From: Saprospiraceae bacterium
Lineage (GTDB): Bacteria > Bacteroidota > Bacteroidia > Chitinophagales > Saprospiraceae
Assembly (NCBI GenBank): GCA_028285085.1
Contig: JANQQI010000129.1
Span: 30,641 to 94,640, forward strand
DNA: 64,000 nt
Direction of reading: 5' to 3'
In this document: in pieces, positions 18,426-27,799 of the stretch
Layout of the letters: each line of letters starts with the position of its first letter
Numbering within the stretch: position 1 is the first letter of the stretch
Position numbers and translations under genes: made by a program
The notes under the pieces: generated by a model
Seen by the model: the letters and a program-made list of their open reading frames with translations, nothing else
What the model was told of the DNA's origin: nothing
The model's database searches: none

Positions 18426-19937
18426 TTACTGCTTCACCAATTTAGTAGTCGTTTGACCCAAATCTGTTTTCAGATTTACAAGGTAAACACCAGCTTGGAA
18501 AGCATCCATATTTACGATATGCATGTGCTGACCAGCAGGCAAGTTACCCATGTTATCTGCGTAAACAACCTGACCCAATGCATTAGTAACTTCAACAGTT
18601 ACACGAGCAGCATTGATCAAACCGAACTGAACAGTTGTGTTGCCAGCAGTTGGGTTAGGGAATACTTCGAAGCTATTAGCTACGATGATCTCTTCGTTTG
18701 ATACCAAAGTAGACTTGAAGAATGGATTGTCAGAGCGAGCACCAAATTGACCACCTTCGATGATTGCCTCACCAAGGCTATTCAGTACACGGTAGTAGCC
18801 GTCACCATAAGTACAGCACATACCGTCACCCCAGTAATCCGTGAAGATTACATTGTAGCAACCATCAGCAGGTACGTCTACTTCAACACTTACTACTTCG
18901 TTGTTACCGTATGCACCCGGATCAGAAGGAGGGTTACCAGCACCAACACCAGTATTGGTCAAACCTACACCAGCGTTACCACCTTCGGCGATCATAGTAC
19001 CAGCATCGTCCATCACAACCCAGTAAGTTTCGTTACCGTAGTTGTCAGTTTCCAATTCGATAGTGATTGTTTCCATAGTACCTTCTTCAGTTTCGATACC
19101 AGGAGCAACTTCTACGTGTGCATGAGAATCATTGTTCTCCATGTGCTCGTCATCAGCGAATTCAACTTCGAAAGTCACGTCAGTTTCCTGAGTAACGTCA
19201 ACACCAGGCAACATTACATCAGTTTCTTCATACAATCCGAGGCTACCAGTCCATGCTTCTTCAGCAACAACTTCACCATTAACCATTGCACGTACAGTAG
19301 CAGAGGTCAACATTTCAGAACCACTGTTGAATAGACCAACAGCTAAAGAAACGTTACCTGGGCAAACTTCACCAGAAGAAGAGCTACAAGTCAAAGCAGC
19401 ATCTTTAGCACGTACAGCAGGTGTACAGTCTGTATTCAAAACAGCATCCTTAGCAGCTTGTGTACCTGCTTGACCCAATTCGTAAACAGTTTTGTCACCT
19501 GGGCAAATGCGGTAGATCGTTGGCCAGTAAGTAATCTCGTAAGAATCAGCGATGTCTGGAGACTCGATAATTGGATATGGTGTTCCTGTAATCCAGTCAC
19601 CTAAAGTATTACTACCGGTACCTTCAAGGTCACCGAAAGTAGTACCTGGGTCACCTTCAACCATAAAGACAACCACGTTGTCAGAACCTTCTTCACCGTA
19701 GCACTCATACAATTGATCAAGTGCACCGGAATTGTGGTAAGACCAGCAAGGAGGACACCAAGTGGCAGAAATATCAAGGATAACAGTTTTACCCTCGTTC
19801 AACAAATCATAAAGATTATGCTCCACACCATTGATATCGGTAGCGGTAAAATCTGGAGCTACGCTACCATCCGCGAGTTGTGCTTTGGCAGAAAATGCAA
19901 ACGCCAAAAAAGCGGCAAATAGTACAATTCTTTTCAT
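18426..19937 (-). CDS. Secreted redoxin-domain protein with T9SS sorting domain
   Basis: The 503-residue product has a signal peptide (AFLAFAFSAKA before QLADG), then a TlpA/AhpC-type thioredoxin fold (about 22-170) with active-site Cys61 and Cys64 in SATWCPPCWSYHNSG. Next come a CARDB-like beta-sandwich region (about 185-280), a further beta domain with the cysteine-bearing segment DYWGDGMCCTYGDGYYRV, and a C-terminal type A T9SS domain (FEVFPNPTAGNTTVQF, VEVTNALGQVVYA, QAGVYLVNLKT). It is thus probably a surface or released thiol-disulfide protein. It is divergent from the helical-repeat gene at 20136, with which it shares a 198-base promoter region. Confidence 0.87.
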   Translation of the reverse strand: MKRIVLFAAFLAFAFSAKAQLADGSVAPDFTATDINGVEHNLYDLLNEGKTVILDISATWCPPCWSYHNSGALDQLYECYGEEGSDNVVVFMVEGDPGTTFGDLEGTGSNTLGDWITGTPYPIIESPDIADSYEITYWPTIYRICPGDKTVYELGQAGTQAAKDAVLNTDCTPAVRAKDAALTCSSSSGEVCPGNVSLAVGLFNSGSEMLTSATVRAMVNGEVVAEEAWTGSLGLYEETDVMLPGVDVTQETDVTFEVEFADDEHMENNDSHAHVEVAPGIETEEGTMETITIELETDNYGNETYWVVMDDAGTMIAEGGNAGVGLTNTGVGAGNPPSDPGAYGNNEVVSVEVDVPADGCYNVIFTDYWGDGMCCTYGDGYYRVLNSLGEAIIEGGQFGARSDNPFFKSTLVSNEEIIVANSFEVFPNPTAGNTTVQFGLINAARVTVEVTNALGQVVYADNMGNLPAGQHMHIVNMDAFQAGVYLVNLKTDLGQTTTKLVKQ

Positions 19938-19997
19938 ATGACAAATGGATTTAAAAAAAATTTTAGGTATGAAAAAGTATCGATTTTCTTAGCTTTT

Positions 19998-20092
19998 CAA
20001 AAATATCAATTTTAAAATTGGCAATTGTAGCGAAATAATCATTTTTGAGGAATTCAAATATAGAAATAATGTACTTAAAAACTCTATTTTTG
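19998..20092. promoter_or_regulatory. Divergent promoter region, redoxin / helical-repeat gene
   Basis: Two TAnnTTTG elements point away from each other: TATTTTTG on the minus strand at 20005-19998 (61 bases from the ATG at 19937) and TATTTTTG on the plus strand at 20085-20092 (44 bases from the ATG at 20136). The -33 boxes are weak in both. Confidence 0.4.
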
Positions 20093-20135
20093 CATACTTT
20101 CTATTAAAAATTAACAAAAATTTGAGGATTTCAGA

Positions 20136-21611
20136 ATGTCTCGCATTATTTTTGATTTTGTCCGCTCACTTACATTTCGGGAAAAGGCCTATTTCCGTCG
20201 GTTCTCTCGTCTACACAGTGACACTAAGGAAAAGAACTATATTAAGATTTTTGACTATCTCGAAAAACAAGAAATCTACGACGAACAGGCACTACAAGCT
20301 CATTTTGCCGAAGAACGTTTTGTCAAATATCTTTCATCCGAAAAGCACTACTTACTCGAGCAGTTACTCAATAGCCTGATCAATTTTCATTTTAATACTT
20401 CTACTAATCGAAAATTGATCAAACTTATTCTCTACATCAATCTACTGACCGAGCGGGGATTGCGTCCTAAAGCGGCCAAGATACTGAAACAAGCTAAGAA
20501 ATTAGCCTACCAACGTGAGGAGTTTACGATCATTCTTCAACTTATTCAGATGGAGGAAGAGCTGTTGTTTAGCCACGGTATTCTCAATTTCACGGTACAG
20601 CTTCGAAAGCTGAAGGAGGAACGCGAAGAAATTACCCGCAAAATTCAAAACCTCAATGAACTAAGGCTCCTCAAAGTTCAGGCCAGAGAATTGCAATTTG
20701 AAGATTACCCCCACGTCATCGATCCCGATAAGTATCCTCATATTTTTAAGAGTGATTTTCTCGACAATCCAGAGACCGTCAATAGCTGCAAGGCACAGGA
20801 TGCTTGGTTCTACATCCAAAGTGTAAAATACTATCTACTCCGGGAGTTTAAAGCCAGCCTCGAAAGCAATCGACAGCATCTCCAGTTTTTCGAAGCTAAC
20901 GAATCCATTTTTACGTTTAATCAAAAACTACCGCTTTTAAGTAATTATCTCTATCTGGCCGCCAAGGTGCAAGATCAGCCTTCCTTCCAAGAAGCCATCA
21001 CCAAGTTAGAGGCCCTAGAGGGGAAAAAAGATATCGACAGCATCTACATCGGTTATATTAAATACGCCCGGATGCTCGAATTGTACTATAAGTCCAATCA
21101 AATTGAGGCGAGTAAAACGTTAATCCCCGAGGTCAATCAATATTTAGAGCGATCCGAGCAGCAACTCGGTAGCACGGAAGTCGACTACCTACTGATTTTG
21201 CTGATCCGAGCGGGTATTCTGACGGGGCAGTTCACACAAACCCAACAATGGCTCAACCATTGGTACAAGATAGAAAATGTAGATACGAGCTTGAACATTA
21301 TCAAAATGCTCAGCATGATCACCTATTTTGAATTGCAATACCTCAATTTACTACGCTACGAAATTGACTCTACTTACAAATCGCTGAAAAAGCGTAAGCG
21401 CCTCCGTAAGCTCGAGCGCACGATGATCCGTTTTTTCAAAAAATACACAAAGAGTCCCAATCCAGCTCCGCAATTATCCGCCGTAAAAGACCTTGAGCAA
21501 GATTTGGAGGTCATTTCGGAAGACCCGATTGAGAACGTTCTTTTTGAGCAATTCGATTTTTTACAATGGAGTCGGGAGAAACGTGAAATGATGGAATTGG
21601 AGATGAAGTAA
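20136..21611 (+). CDS. Helical-repeat (alpha-solenoid) protein, paralogue A
   Basis: I do not recognise a named family. The 491-residue product has no signal peptide or membrane span, is rich in Leu, Lys, Glu and aromatic residues, and reads as helices throughout, resembling degenerate TPR repeats (for example RGLRPKAAKILKQAKKLAYQ). The N-terminus (SLTFREKAYFRRFSRLHS) and the segment LLTERGLRPKAAKILKQAKK resemble parts of the products at 44938-46386 and 51525-53030, suggesting a diverged paralogous group. The C-terminus has a basic patch (KKRKRLRKLERTMIRFFKKY). It is probably a cytoplasmic scaffold or regulator. It is divergent from a T9SS redoxin gene. Confidence 0.75.
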   Translation: MSRIIFDFVRSLTFREKAYFRRFSRLHSDTKEKNYIKIFDYLEKQEIYDEQALQAHFAEERFVKYLSSEKHYLLEQLLNSLINFHFNTSTNRKLIKLILYINLLTERGLRPKAAKILKQAKKLAYQREEFTIILQLIQMEEELLFSHGILNFTVQLRKLKEEREEITRKIQNLNELRLLKVQARELQFEDYPHVIDPDKYPHIFKSDFLDNPETVNSCKAQDAWFYIQSVKYYLLREFKASLESNRQHLQFFEANESIFTFNQKLPLLSNYLYLAAKVQDQPSFQEAITKLEALEGKKDIDSIYIGYIKYARMLELYYKSNQIEASKTLIPEVNQYLERSEQQLGSTEVDYLLILLIRAGILTGQFTQTQQWLNHWYKIENVDTSLNIIKMLSMITYFELQYLNLLRYEIDSTYKSLKKRKRLRKLERTMIRFFKKYTKSPNPAPQLSAVKDLEQDLEVISEDPIENVLFEQFDFLQWSREKREMMELEMK

Positions 21612-21647
21612 AAAAGACTGAGCCGTTATTCGACAGCTCAGCCTTTT
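21612..21647. terminator. Bidirectional terminator between convergent genes
   Basis: Arms 21612-21623 and 21636-21647 pair at 11 of 12 positions around GACTGAGC/GCTCAGCC, with A-runs and T-runs at the outer ends. It therefore serves both the plus-strand gene ending at 21611 and the minus-strand protease gene ending at 21673. Confidence 0.7.
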
Positions 21648-21672
21648 GAAAGAGTTCTTTAGCATTCAAAGG

Positions 21673-22695
21673 TTATACTAATTCTACCGGAATCACATTT
21701 ACTTTTTCCATTCGTCGATTCCGTAGGACTGTAAGTTGCACCGATTGACCGATTGTTGATTCATCCAGAAATCGGTGTAAATCATCAATCGAATCCACGG
21801 GCTTCGTACCAAAGCCAATGATAATATCTCCGGTTTTTAGCTCAGAATTATAGGCCGGGCCGTCAGCTTCGATGCTTTGTACCATAATGCCCGAGCGCAC
21901 CGGTAATTGAAAGCGCTTTACGACGCGAGGGTTAAAACGCATGTGCTGCCCTGCGATACCAATGTAGCCACGACGAACTTTGCCATCCATAATCAACTTA
22001 CCGACAACATAAGCAGCCAAATTTGAGGTCACAGCAAAACAAATCCCCTGTGCGGGCAAAATCACCGCCGTATTGACACCAATCACCCGCCCCCGAGAAT
22101 CTACCAATGGTCCACCAGAATTGCCGGGATTGAGGGCGGCGTCGGTTTGGATGACATCATCGATTAGTCGTCCACTTTCGGAGCGTAAGGTCCGCCCCAA
22201 CGCACTCACCACACCAGCGGTTAGCGAATATTGAAAGCCATAAGGATTTCCAATCGCAATAGCCACCTGCCCTACTTGCAGTTGGTCAGAGTCCGCAAAT
22301 TGAATATAACTAAGATTCTCAGCGTTGATTTGTACAACTGCAATATCTGTGGCCGGATCATCACCAATTAGCTGAGCGACCAGCTCTCGACCATCTTGTA
22401 ACACCACCTCAATGCGCTCCGCGCCACTGACAACATGGCTATTCGTAACCACGAAGCCATCAGAAGAAATAATGAAGCCTGAACCCGCACCAAAGCCCCT
22501 ACCCCGTCGGCGACGGCGACTCTGATTCTGGGATTTTGGTTTTTTCACCTTTATCTGGACCACCGCATCGCTCACATCATTTGCGACTTGTACCACCGTA
22601 CGTGAATAGGCATCTAGCAGTTCCGTATCACTCGCGCTTATCTTTCCCGACTGTGCAGCCGGCTCCTGTTCATCGTTTTCAATAAATCGTAACAT
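21673..22695 (-). CDS. HtrA/Deg-type serine protease without signal peptide
   Basis: This is a trypsin-fold protease of the HtrA family with one C-terminal PDZ domain (about 245-335). The triad is complete: His87 in VTNSHVVSG, Asp117 in PATDIAVVQ and Ser193 in NPGNSGGPLVD. Unlike usual periplasmic DegP/DegQ, the N-terminus (MLRFIENDEQEPAAQ) is acidic with no signal peptide or membrane anchor, and a run of arginines (QSRRRRRGRGFG, 58-69) precedes the protease domain. I infer a cytoplasmic or non-classical enzyme, unless translation starts elsewhere. The 340-residue length suits a one-PDZ protein. Confidence 0.88.
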   Translation of the reverse strand: MLRFIENDEQEPAAQSGKISASDTELLDAYSRTVVQVANDVSDAVVQIKVKKPKSQNQSRRRRRGRGFGAGSGFIISSDGFVVTNSHVVSGAERIEVVLQDGRELVAQLIGDDPATDIAVVQINAENLSYIQFADSDQLQVGQVAIAIGNPYGFQYSLTAGVVSALGRTLRSESGRLIDDVIQTDAALNPGNSGGPLVDSRGRVIGVNTAVILPAQGICFAVTSNLAAYVVGKLIMDGKVRRGYIGIAGQHMRFNPRVVKRFQLPVRSGIMVQSIEADGPAYNSELKTGDIIIGFGTKPVDSIDDLHRFLDESTIGQSVQLTVLRNRRMEKVNVIPVELV

Positions 22696-22832
22696 AGGTT
22701 GAATTTTTTAGTATGTGAACTCTTGTACGATAAGTGTTCCAACATACAAAACCTGCCATTTTTGGTTAAAATACATGTTTAAACGATCATTTTGGCAGTT
22801 TTCTTCAATCGCTATATTTTGTTAGTAGCAAC

Positions 22833-23267
22833 TCAATCCGCCAGATTGACGGAAAGGCTAATGTCTGCATTGAGCACTTTGGAGACGGGGCAATTGGCTT
22901 TGGCATCAGCGGCGATATCTTGGAGTTGGGCCTCAGAGATCCCCGGTACTGCAGCGGTTAGTTCGAGGGCAATTGACTTGATTACCCAGCCGCCGTTTTC
23001 GTTTTCCATGCTGAGCAGTGCTTTGGTTTCCAAACGGTCTGCGGTAAAGCCGGCAGCGTTAAGTTGGAAGCTTAGTGCCATATTGAAGCAGCCGGCGTGG
23101 GCCGCCGCGATTAATTCTTCGGGATTAGTCCCCAGTTGGCCATCGTCATTTTTAAAGCGGGTTTTAAAGGAGTAAGGTTGATCGTTAAAGACGCCACTTT
23201 GTGTGGAAAGATGGCCTTCGCCTTCGAGACCGGTACCTTGCCAAATTGCAGATGCTTTTCTTTTCAT
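22833..23267 (-). CDS. osmC: OsmC family peroxiredoxin-like protein
   Basis: OsmC/Ohr proteins reduce organic hydroperoxides using two cysteines. Both are present: HAGCFNMALSFQL (peroxidatic Cys in the long helix) and the second in AKANCPVSKVL. The N-terminus MKRKASAIWQGTGLEGEG and the 144-residue length match the OsmC rather than the Ohr subgroup. Expression may come from a TAGTTTTG element at 23335-23328. Electron donors are not encoded nearby. Confidence 0.92.
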   Translation of the reverse strand: MKRKASAIWQGTGLEGEGHLSTQSGVFNDQPYSFKTRFKNDDGQLGTNPEELIAAAHAGCFNMALSFQLNAAGFTADRLETKALLSMENENGGWVIKSIALELTAAVPGISEAQLQDIAADAKANCPVSKVLNADISLSVNLAD

Positions 23268-23327
23268 GATGAAGCTGTTTAATAATATGAAATTGTTTGT
23301 AATTGAAAATGAATAGTGTGTTGATTA

Positions 23328-23335
23328 CAAAACTA
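23328..23335 (-). promoter_or_regulatory. Candidate -7 element of osmC
   Basis: TAGTTTTG on the minus strand matches TAnnTTTG, 61 bases upstream of the ATG at 23267. No -33 box is visible. Confidence 0.3.
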
Positions 23336-23967
23336 GAAACTAGGAGGAGTGGAATTAGTTTAATGGAATGATTATCCTTCTTGGGGCATTGACTAGAGTT
23401 GAATGATAAAATTATCTTGGATCAGCGGAGATTATAATATGGGGCTTTGAGGGAGGGACCCACCCTCAGCCGCCACCGCCGGCCAATTTCGGCCGCAATA
23501 TTTTTTGGGCATATTACTCCCAGCCTTTGCCGGAAACATTTTATGACAAAAGGTAAAAACAGCTGAATTCAGAATATTCTCTATTATCTTAAGATTCCGT
23601 TTTTCCAAAATTCCACAAACTCATATTTTCATTTTACTCAACTAAACACTTAACTCACTCATATTCAGAGAGAAAAAATTTAAAAAAAAGTGGCTTCCCA
23701 GATTAAAAAACTGGAAAAAAGTGTTCTATCCCCTGCTATCGCCCTTCCGCTTTTGACCATTACTACATTTTTGAACAAGGATTTAGATCGATTTTTAATT
23801 AACAACATCTCTGAAGCTTTATCGCAGCCTCTTCGTTTTATAAAAAAGTGACTCCGCTAATCCTTAAATATTGAATAGCCACAACATTGTCATTTCGCTA
23901 AGCCGCCCTGCTTTTTGTTGAAAAAATGCTTAATTTCGCAGGCGTTTATTGAAAAAATCGAGAAAAC
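23336..23967. other. Long non-coding spacer between osmC and adk
   Basis: No gene is seen in about 630 bases. A short GC-rich patch (23461-23500) stands out in otherwise AT-rich DNA, and 23640-23900 is low-complexity with A and T runs. TAATTTCG at 23931-23938, 30 bases before adk, is a near match to the -7 consensus and may be the adk promoter. Confidence 0.4.
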
Positions 23968-24540
23968 ATGATCAACTTGATTCTATTCGGCCCCCCGGGC
24001 TCTGGGAAAGGTACCCAAGCTGCTAAATTGGTTGAAAAATATGACCTTTTGCATATCTCTACTGGTGATCTATTTCGCTATGAAATGGGCAATGACACCG
24101 AGCTGGGCAAACAAGCTAAAGAATTCATTGCGAAAGGAGAATTAGTACCTGATTCGGTAACTATCGGCATGCTGAAAAATAAAGTGAACGCCAATTCTGA
24201 CGTAGCTGGTTATATTTTCGATGGCTTCCCTCGCACAATCCCTCAAGCGGAAGCCTTGGATGTATTCTTGTCCGAAAAAAATGAAAGTGTTTCTGCTTTG
24301 ATTGCGTTAGATGTTGATGACGAAGAAATCGTTCAACGTATTTTAAATCGTGGCAAGACCTCCGGTCGTCCCGACGATAATGATGAATCCATCATTCGTA
24401 ATCGTATCGAAGTCTACAAAAGTGAAACGTCGCCAGTATTCGACTACTACGCCCAATCGAACAAATCTGTTAAAATCAACGGATTGGGTTCAATCGAGGA
24501 TATCTTCGAACGTCTTTGCGATAAAATCGATCAGCTCTAA
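23968..24540 (+). CDS. adk: Adenylate kinase
   Basis: Adk catalyses ATP + AMP = 2 ADP. The 190-residue protein is the short form without the zinc/LID insertion. Motifs: P-loop GPPGSGKGTQ, AMP-site ISTGDLFRYEM, FDGFPRTIPQAE, and LID residues NRGKTSGRPDDNDES followed by IRNRIEVY. Composition matches the neighbours, in contrast with the adenylate-kinase-like gene at 34677. It is followed after 53 bases by obgE, a pairing seen in other Bacteroidota. Confidence 0.96.
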   Translation: MINLILFGPPGSGKGTQAAKLVEKYDLLHISTGDLFRYEMGNDTELGKQAKEFIAKGELVPDSVTIGMLKNKVNANSDVAGYIFDGFPRTIPQAEALDVFLSEKNESVSALIALDVDDEEIVQRILNRGKTSGRPDDNDESIIRNRIEVYKSETSPVFDYYAQSNKSVKINGLGSIEDIFERLCDKIDQL

Positions 24541-24593
24541 AACACATTCAAGGTTTTACGGCTGATTCCCTAATTTGAAATTCCAAACCATTT

Positions 24594-25589
24594 ATGGCCG
24601 AACAGAACTTTGTCGATTACGTAAAAATCTGCTGCCGCTCGGGAGCAGGTGGTGCTGGTTCGGCGCACTTTTTTCGTTCCCGTGCAAATCCTCGGGGTGG
24701 CCCCGATGGTGGCGATGGTGGACGTGGCGGACACATTATAATAAGAGGTAATAAGCAGATGTGGACCCTCTTGCCCCTTAAATATCGCAAACACGTGATT
24801 GCCGGGCGAGGTGGAAATGGTGGTTCCAATCATTCCTCGGGCGCCTACGGCGAAGATATTATTCTCGATGTTCCGCTCGGTACAGTGGCCAAAAATGCCG
24901 AAACCGAAGAAGTGGAATTTGAAATTGCCGAAGATGGCGAAACCCGTATCCTCGTACATGGAGGTCGAGGGGGCTTAGGCAATTCTCATTTCAAATCTTC
25001 CACGAACCAAGCGCCACGTTACGCGCAGCCCGGAGAAGAAGGCAAAGAAGAGTGGAAAATTTTGGAACTCAAAGTGATAGCCGATGTTGGCCTTGTCGGT
25101 TTTCCAAATGCGGGTAAATCCACTTTGCTATCGGTGATGACTGCGGCAAAGCCCAAAATTGCCAATTATGCGTTCACCACTTTAACGCCCAACTTAGGCA
25201 TCGTCAGCTATCGGGACACGCGATCGTTTATCATGGCCGATATCCCGGGGATTATCGAAAATGCGCATACCGGCAAAGGACTAGGCCATCGATTCCTCCG
25301 GCATATTGAGCGCAACGCCGTTCTGCTATTTGTTATTCCTTGTGATAGTGAAGACATCCGTCGTGAGTACCAGATTCTTTTAAATGAGTTAAAAATGTAT
25401 AATCCCGAATTGCTGGATAAGCCCCAACTACTGGCGATCAGTAAATCGGATATGATAGACGAGGAATTGCGACAGATGATCATCCCCGAATTGCCCGAAG
25501 GCATTCCCTACGTATTCATCTCTTCTGTTGCCCAGCAAGGCCTGCAAACCCTCAAGGATAAGCTCTGGGATAAATTAAACGAAGCTTAA
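24594..25589 (+). CDS. obgE: GTPase Obg/CgtA
   Basis: Obg is an essential GTPase of late 50S assembly and stress control. The glycine-rich Obg fold fills residues 1-160 (repeated [33 protein letters not shown]). The G domain has [13 protein letters not shown], the switch segment [28 protein letters not shown] and AISKSDM. The 331 residues lack the extra C-terminal OCT domain of some species. Its TAA overlaps the ATG of the next gene by one base, indicating translational coupling. Confidence 0.96.
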   Translation: MAEQNFVDYVKICCRSGAGGAGSAHFFRSRANPRGGPDGGDGGRGGHIIIRGNKQMWTLLPLKYRKHVIAGRGGNGGSNHSSGAYGEDIILDVPLGTVAKNAETEEVEFEIAEDGETRILVHGGRGGLGNSHFKSSTNQAPRYAQPGEEGKEEWKILELKVIADVGLVGFPNAGKSTLLSVMTAAKPKIANYAFTTLTPNLGIVSYRDTRSFIMADIPGIIENAHTGKGLGHRFLRHIERNAVLLFVIPCDSEDIRREYQILLNELKMYNPELLDKPQLLAISKSDMIDEELRQMIIPELPEGIPYVFISSVAQQGLQTLKDKLWDKLNEA

Positions 25590-27031
25590 TGCCAAATAAA
25601 AAAGCCATTCTCAGCGAATTATTCGAAACCTGGGCAGGTGAAGAAGCTGAACTCATTCTGCCTCTGGCGCCCTCTGGTTCAAATCGCGCTTATTTTCGTT
25701 TGCAAGGCGCCACCAAAGCCGCCATAGGCACCTACGGTATTGATCCCCGTGAGAATCAAGCTTTCGTTTATTTTACTCAGCAGTTACACGCCAAAGGATT
25801 ACCTGTACCAGAGTTGTATGTCTCCGCATTGGACCAAAATGCTTACTTACAGGAAGATTTGGGGGCAACTACGCTGTACAGTTTCCTCCTCCAAAAGGGA
25901 GATAGTTTCCCCGATAATTTGCGGCAGATGTACAGCAAGGTCGTCCAACAGTTGGCGCGAACCCAGATTGAAGGAGGGAAAGATTTCGACTATTCACAAT
26001 GCTATCCCCGAGCCGCTTTCGATAAGCAGTCCATGCTTTGGGATTTCAATACTTTCAAATACTATTTTTTAAAATTAGCCGATATTCCATTTGATGAGCA
26101 GGCGCTCGAAACGGATATTCATCGCTTTGCGGATTATTTATTACAAGCCGATTGTAGTCACTTAATGCTGCGAGATTGCCAATCTCGTAATATTATGATG
26201 CGTGGCGGCCAGCCTTTCTTCATTGATTACCAAGGGGGCAGGCAGGGTGCGCTACAATATGATTTAGCCTCCTTGCTCTGGCAGGCCAAAGCTAATATCC
26301 CTCGCGATATCCGCCAGGCTTTGTTGGATGATTACCTCGAGGTTGCCAGTACCTTGACGGATATTCAGCGCAATCAATTCCTGGAATATTACTATGGCTA
26401 TGTTTTAATCCGTTGTATCCAAGTGCTCGGCACCTATGGCTACCGTGGCCTCTACGAACGTAAAGAACACTTCCTCAAAAGCATCCCCTACGCTATCGAT
26501 AACATCCGTTGGTTACTGGAAAATGTGACCTTCAAAATTCAACTCCCCGAGCTAGAAAGCGCCCTCCATGCTCTCGTCAATTCAGATCGCTTCACCCCTT
26601 TCGATACCAGTAAGGGTAACAACAGCTTGCTGACCGTAAGTGTAAGTAGTTTTTCGTACAAGCGAGGACTGCCCGAAGATTCTTCCGGCAATGGTGGTGG
26701 TTTTGTCTTTGATTGTCGAGGTATTCACAATCCAGGGCGTTACGAACCGTATAAACGTCTTACCGGACGCGACAAGCCCGTCATCCAGTTTTTGCAGCAG
26801 CATAGCAACATGGAGGACTTTCTCAATAATATCTATTACATTGTCGATCCGGTGGTTGAAAACTATATTGAACGCAGTTTTACGCATCTGATGATCAACT
26901 TTGGTTGTACCGGCGGCCAGCATCGCTCGGTCTACGCGGCAGATGCCATGGTCCGACATCTGGAATTCAAATTTGGGGTCAACGTCAAATTGCAACACAT
27001 TGAGCAGGAGTTGAAGCATTGGGAAAATTAG
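25589..27031 (+). CDS. Sugar kinase-like phosphotransferase fused to RapZ C-terminal domain
   Basis: Residues 1 to about 330 form an APH/AmgK-type kinase: GSNRAYFRLQG as nucleotide loop, LMLRDCQSRNIMMRGG (catalytic Asp and Asn, near 195) and FFIDYQGGRQGA (metal Asp, near 213). Relatives phosphorylate N-acetylmuramate or GlcNAc at C1 in cell-wall recycling. Residues about 350-480 match the C-terminal domain of RapZ, the GlcN6P-sensing RNase adapter: FDCRGIHNPGR and INFGCTGGQHRSVYAAD. The RapZ N-terminal ATPase is absent. The fusion suggests kinase control by an amino-sugar phosphate. It starts inside the obgE stop codon. Confidence 0.85.
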   Translation: MPNKKAILSELFETWAGEEAELILPLAPSGSNRAYFRLQGATKAAIGTYGIDPRENQAFVYFTQQLHAKGLPVPELYVSALDQNAYLQEDLGATTLYSFLLQKGDSFPDNLRQMYSKVVQQLARTQIEGGKDFDYSQCYPRAAFDKQSMLWDFNTFKYYFLKLADIPFDEQALETDIHRFADYLLQADCSHLMLRDCQSRNIMMRGGQPFFIDYQGGRQGALQYDLASLLWQAKANIPRDIRQALLDDYLEVASTLTDIQRNQFLEYYYGYVLIRCIQVLGTYGYRGLYERKEHFLKSIPYAIDNIRWLLENVTFKIQLPELESALHALVNSDRFTPFDTSKGNNSLLTVSVSSFSYKRGLPEDSSGNGGGFVFDCRGIHNPGRYEPYKRLTGRDKPVIQFLQQHSNMEDFLNNIYYIVDPVVENYIERSFTHLMINFGCTGGQHRSVYAADAMVRHLEFKFGVNVKLQHIEQELKHWEN

Positions 27032-27091
27032 CGTCTCGGCCAATCTCGTGAATCGATGAGATCGAAACGCTCCGCAAATTAAACGCTCTAC

Positions 27092-27742
27092 ATGATCAAG
27101 GTAATTATCACGGACGACCATCAGATGGTCATCGACGGGATTAAGCTCATGCTATCCACCGAAACAGATATGACCTGCGTAGCTGAAGCCCATAACGGCG
27201 AGGAGCTACTAGAACTTCTCCCCCACACTACCGCCGATATTCTCTTGCTCGATATCGATATGCCCGTGCTCAATGGTATCCAAACGTGTAAGGTGTTACA
27301 ACAACAATATCCACAGCTTAAGGTGCTTGCCATTTCGATGATGCGCGAAGCCAGCCCCATCAAAAGCATGCTTCAATACGGTGCCAAAGGATTTATTTTG
27401 AAAAATGCAGGTCAGGATGAATTGGTCGAAGCTATTCGACAGATACACGGTGGAAAGACCTATTTCAGTACAGAGGTCTCCGAAATCGTACTCTTTAGCC
27501 ACAGCAGTCAGCACGCAAAATCAACGAAAAAGGCGCACCAATTTCCGCGCTTGTCTCCACGCGAAAAAGATGTTCTCCGGCTTATTGTTAAGGAATATAC
27601 GACCGCAGAGATAGCCGAAGCTTTATTTATTAGTTTTGGAACTGTGGAAACGCACCGTCGTAATATTTTGATGAAGCTCGGCGCGCGCAATACGGCGGGA
27701 TTAGTCCGGATTGCCTTGGAATACCATCTACTAGAGGATTAG
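27092..27742 (+). CDS. NarL/LuxR-type response regulator
   Basis: This is a DNA-binding response regulator with an N-terminal REC domain (ITDDHQMVIDG acidic pair, phospho-acceptor Asp in ILLLDIDMPVLNG, Lys in GFILKNAGQ) and a C-terminal LuxR HTH (LSPREKDVLRLIVKEYTTAE, then FGTVETHRRNILMKLGA). The 216-residue length is normal. No histidine kinase gene is adjacent, so its partner is unlinked. It may be cotranscribed with the kinase-RapZ gene 60 bases upstream. Confidence 0.93.
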   Translation: MIKVIITDDHQMVIDGIKLMLSTETDMTCVAEAHNGEELLELLPHTTADILLLDIDMPVLNGIQTCKVLQQQYPQLKVLAISMMREASPIKSMLQYGAKGFILKNAGQDELVEAIRQIHGGKTYFSTEVSEIVLFSHSSQHAKSTKKAHQFPRLSPREKDVLRLIVKEYTTAEIAEALFISFGTVETHRRNILMKLGARNTAGLVRIALEYHLLED

Positions 27743-27756
27743 GATAGCAAAAGGGC

Positions 27757-27791
27757 GAGTAGATCAACTGATGACAACAATTGATCTACTC
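27757..27791. terminator. Hairpin between convergent genes
   Basis: A perfect 11-bp stem, GAGTAGATCAA (27757-27767) with TTGATCTACTC (27781-27791), lies between the convergent response regulator and nuclease genes. The minus-strand side is followed by GCCCTTTTG, so it best serves the gene ending at 27800. Confidence 0.6.
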
Positions 27792-27799
27792 ACTGTAAT

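Noticed and set aside
18747..19334. 195-codon open frame antisense to the T9SS redoxin gene
   Set aside because: It mirrors the low-complexity Thr/Val/Ser-rich codons of the real gene on the other strand; no start context or domain is seen.
23461..23500. GC-rich patch in the osmC-adk spacer considered as terminator or RNA gene
   Set aside because: The possible GGCC stems are only four pairs long and no consistent T-run or conserved RNA fold is visible.
26582..27121. 179-codon minus-strand frame across the kinase-RapZ gene end
   Set aside because: It covers the RapZ domain and the start of the response regulator, both well supported on the plus strand.
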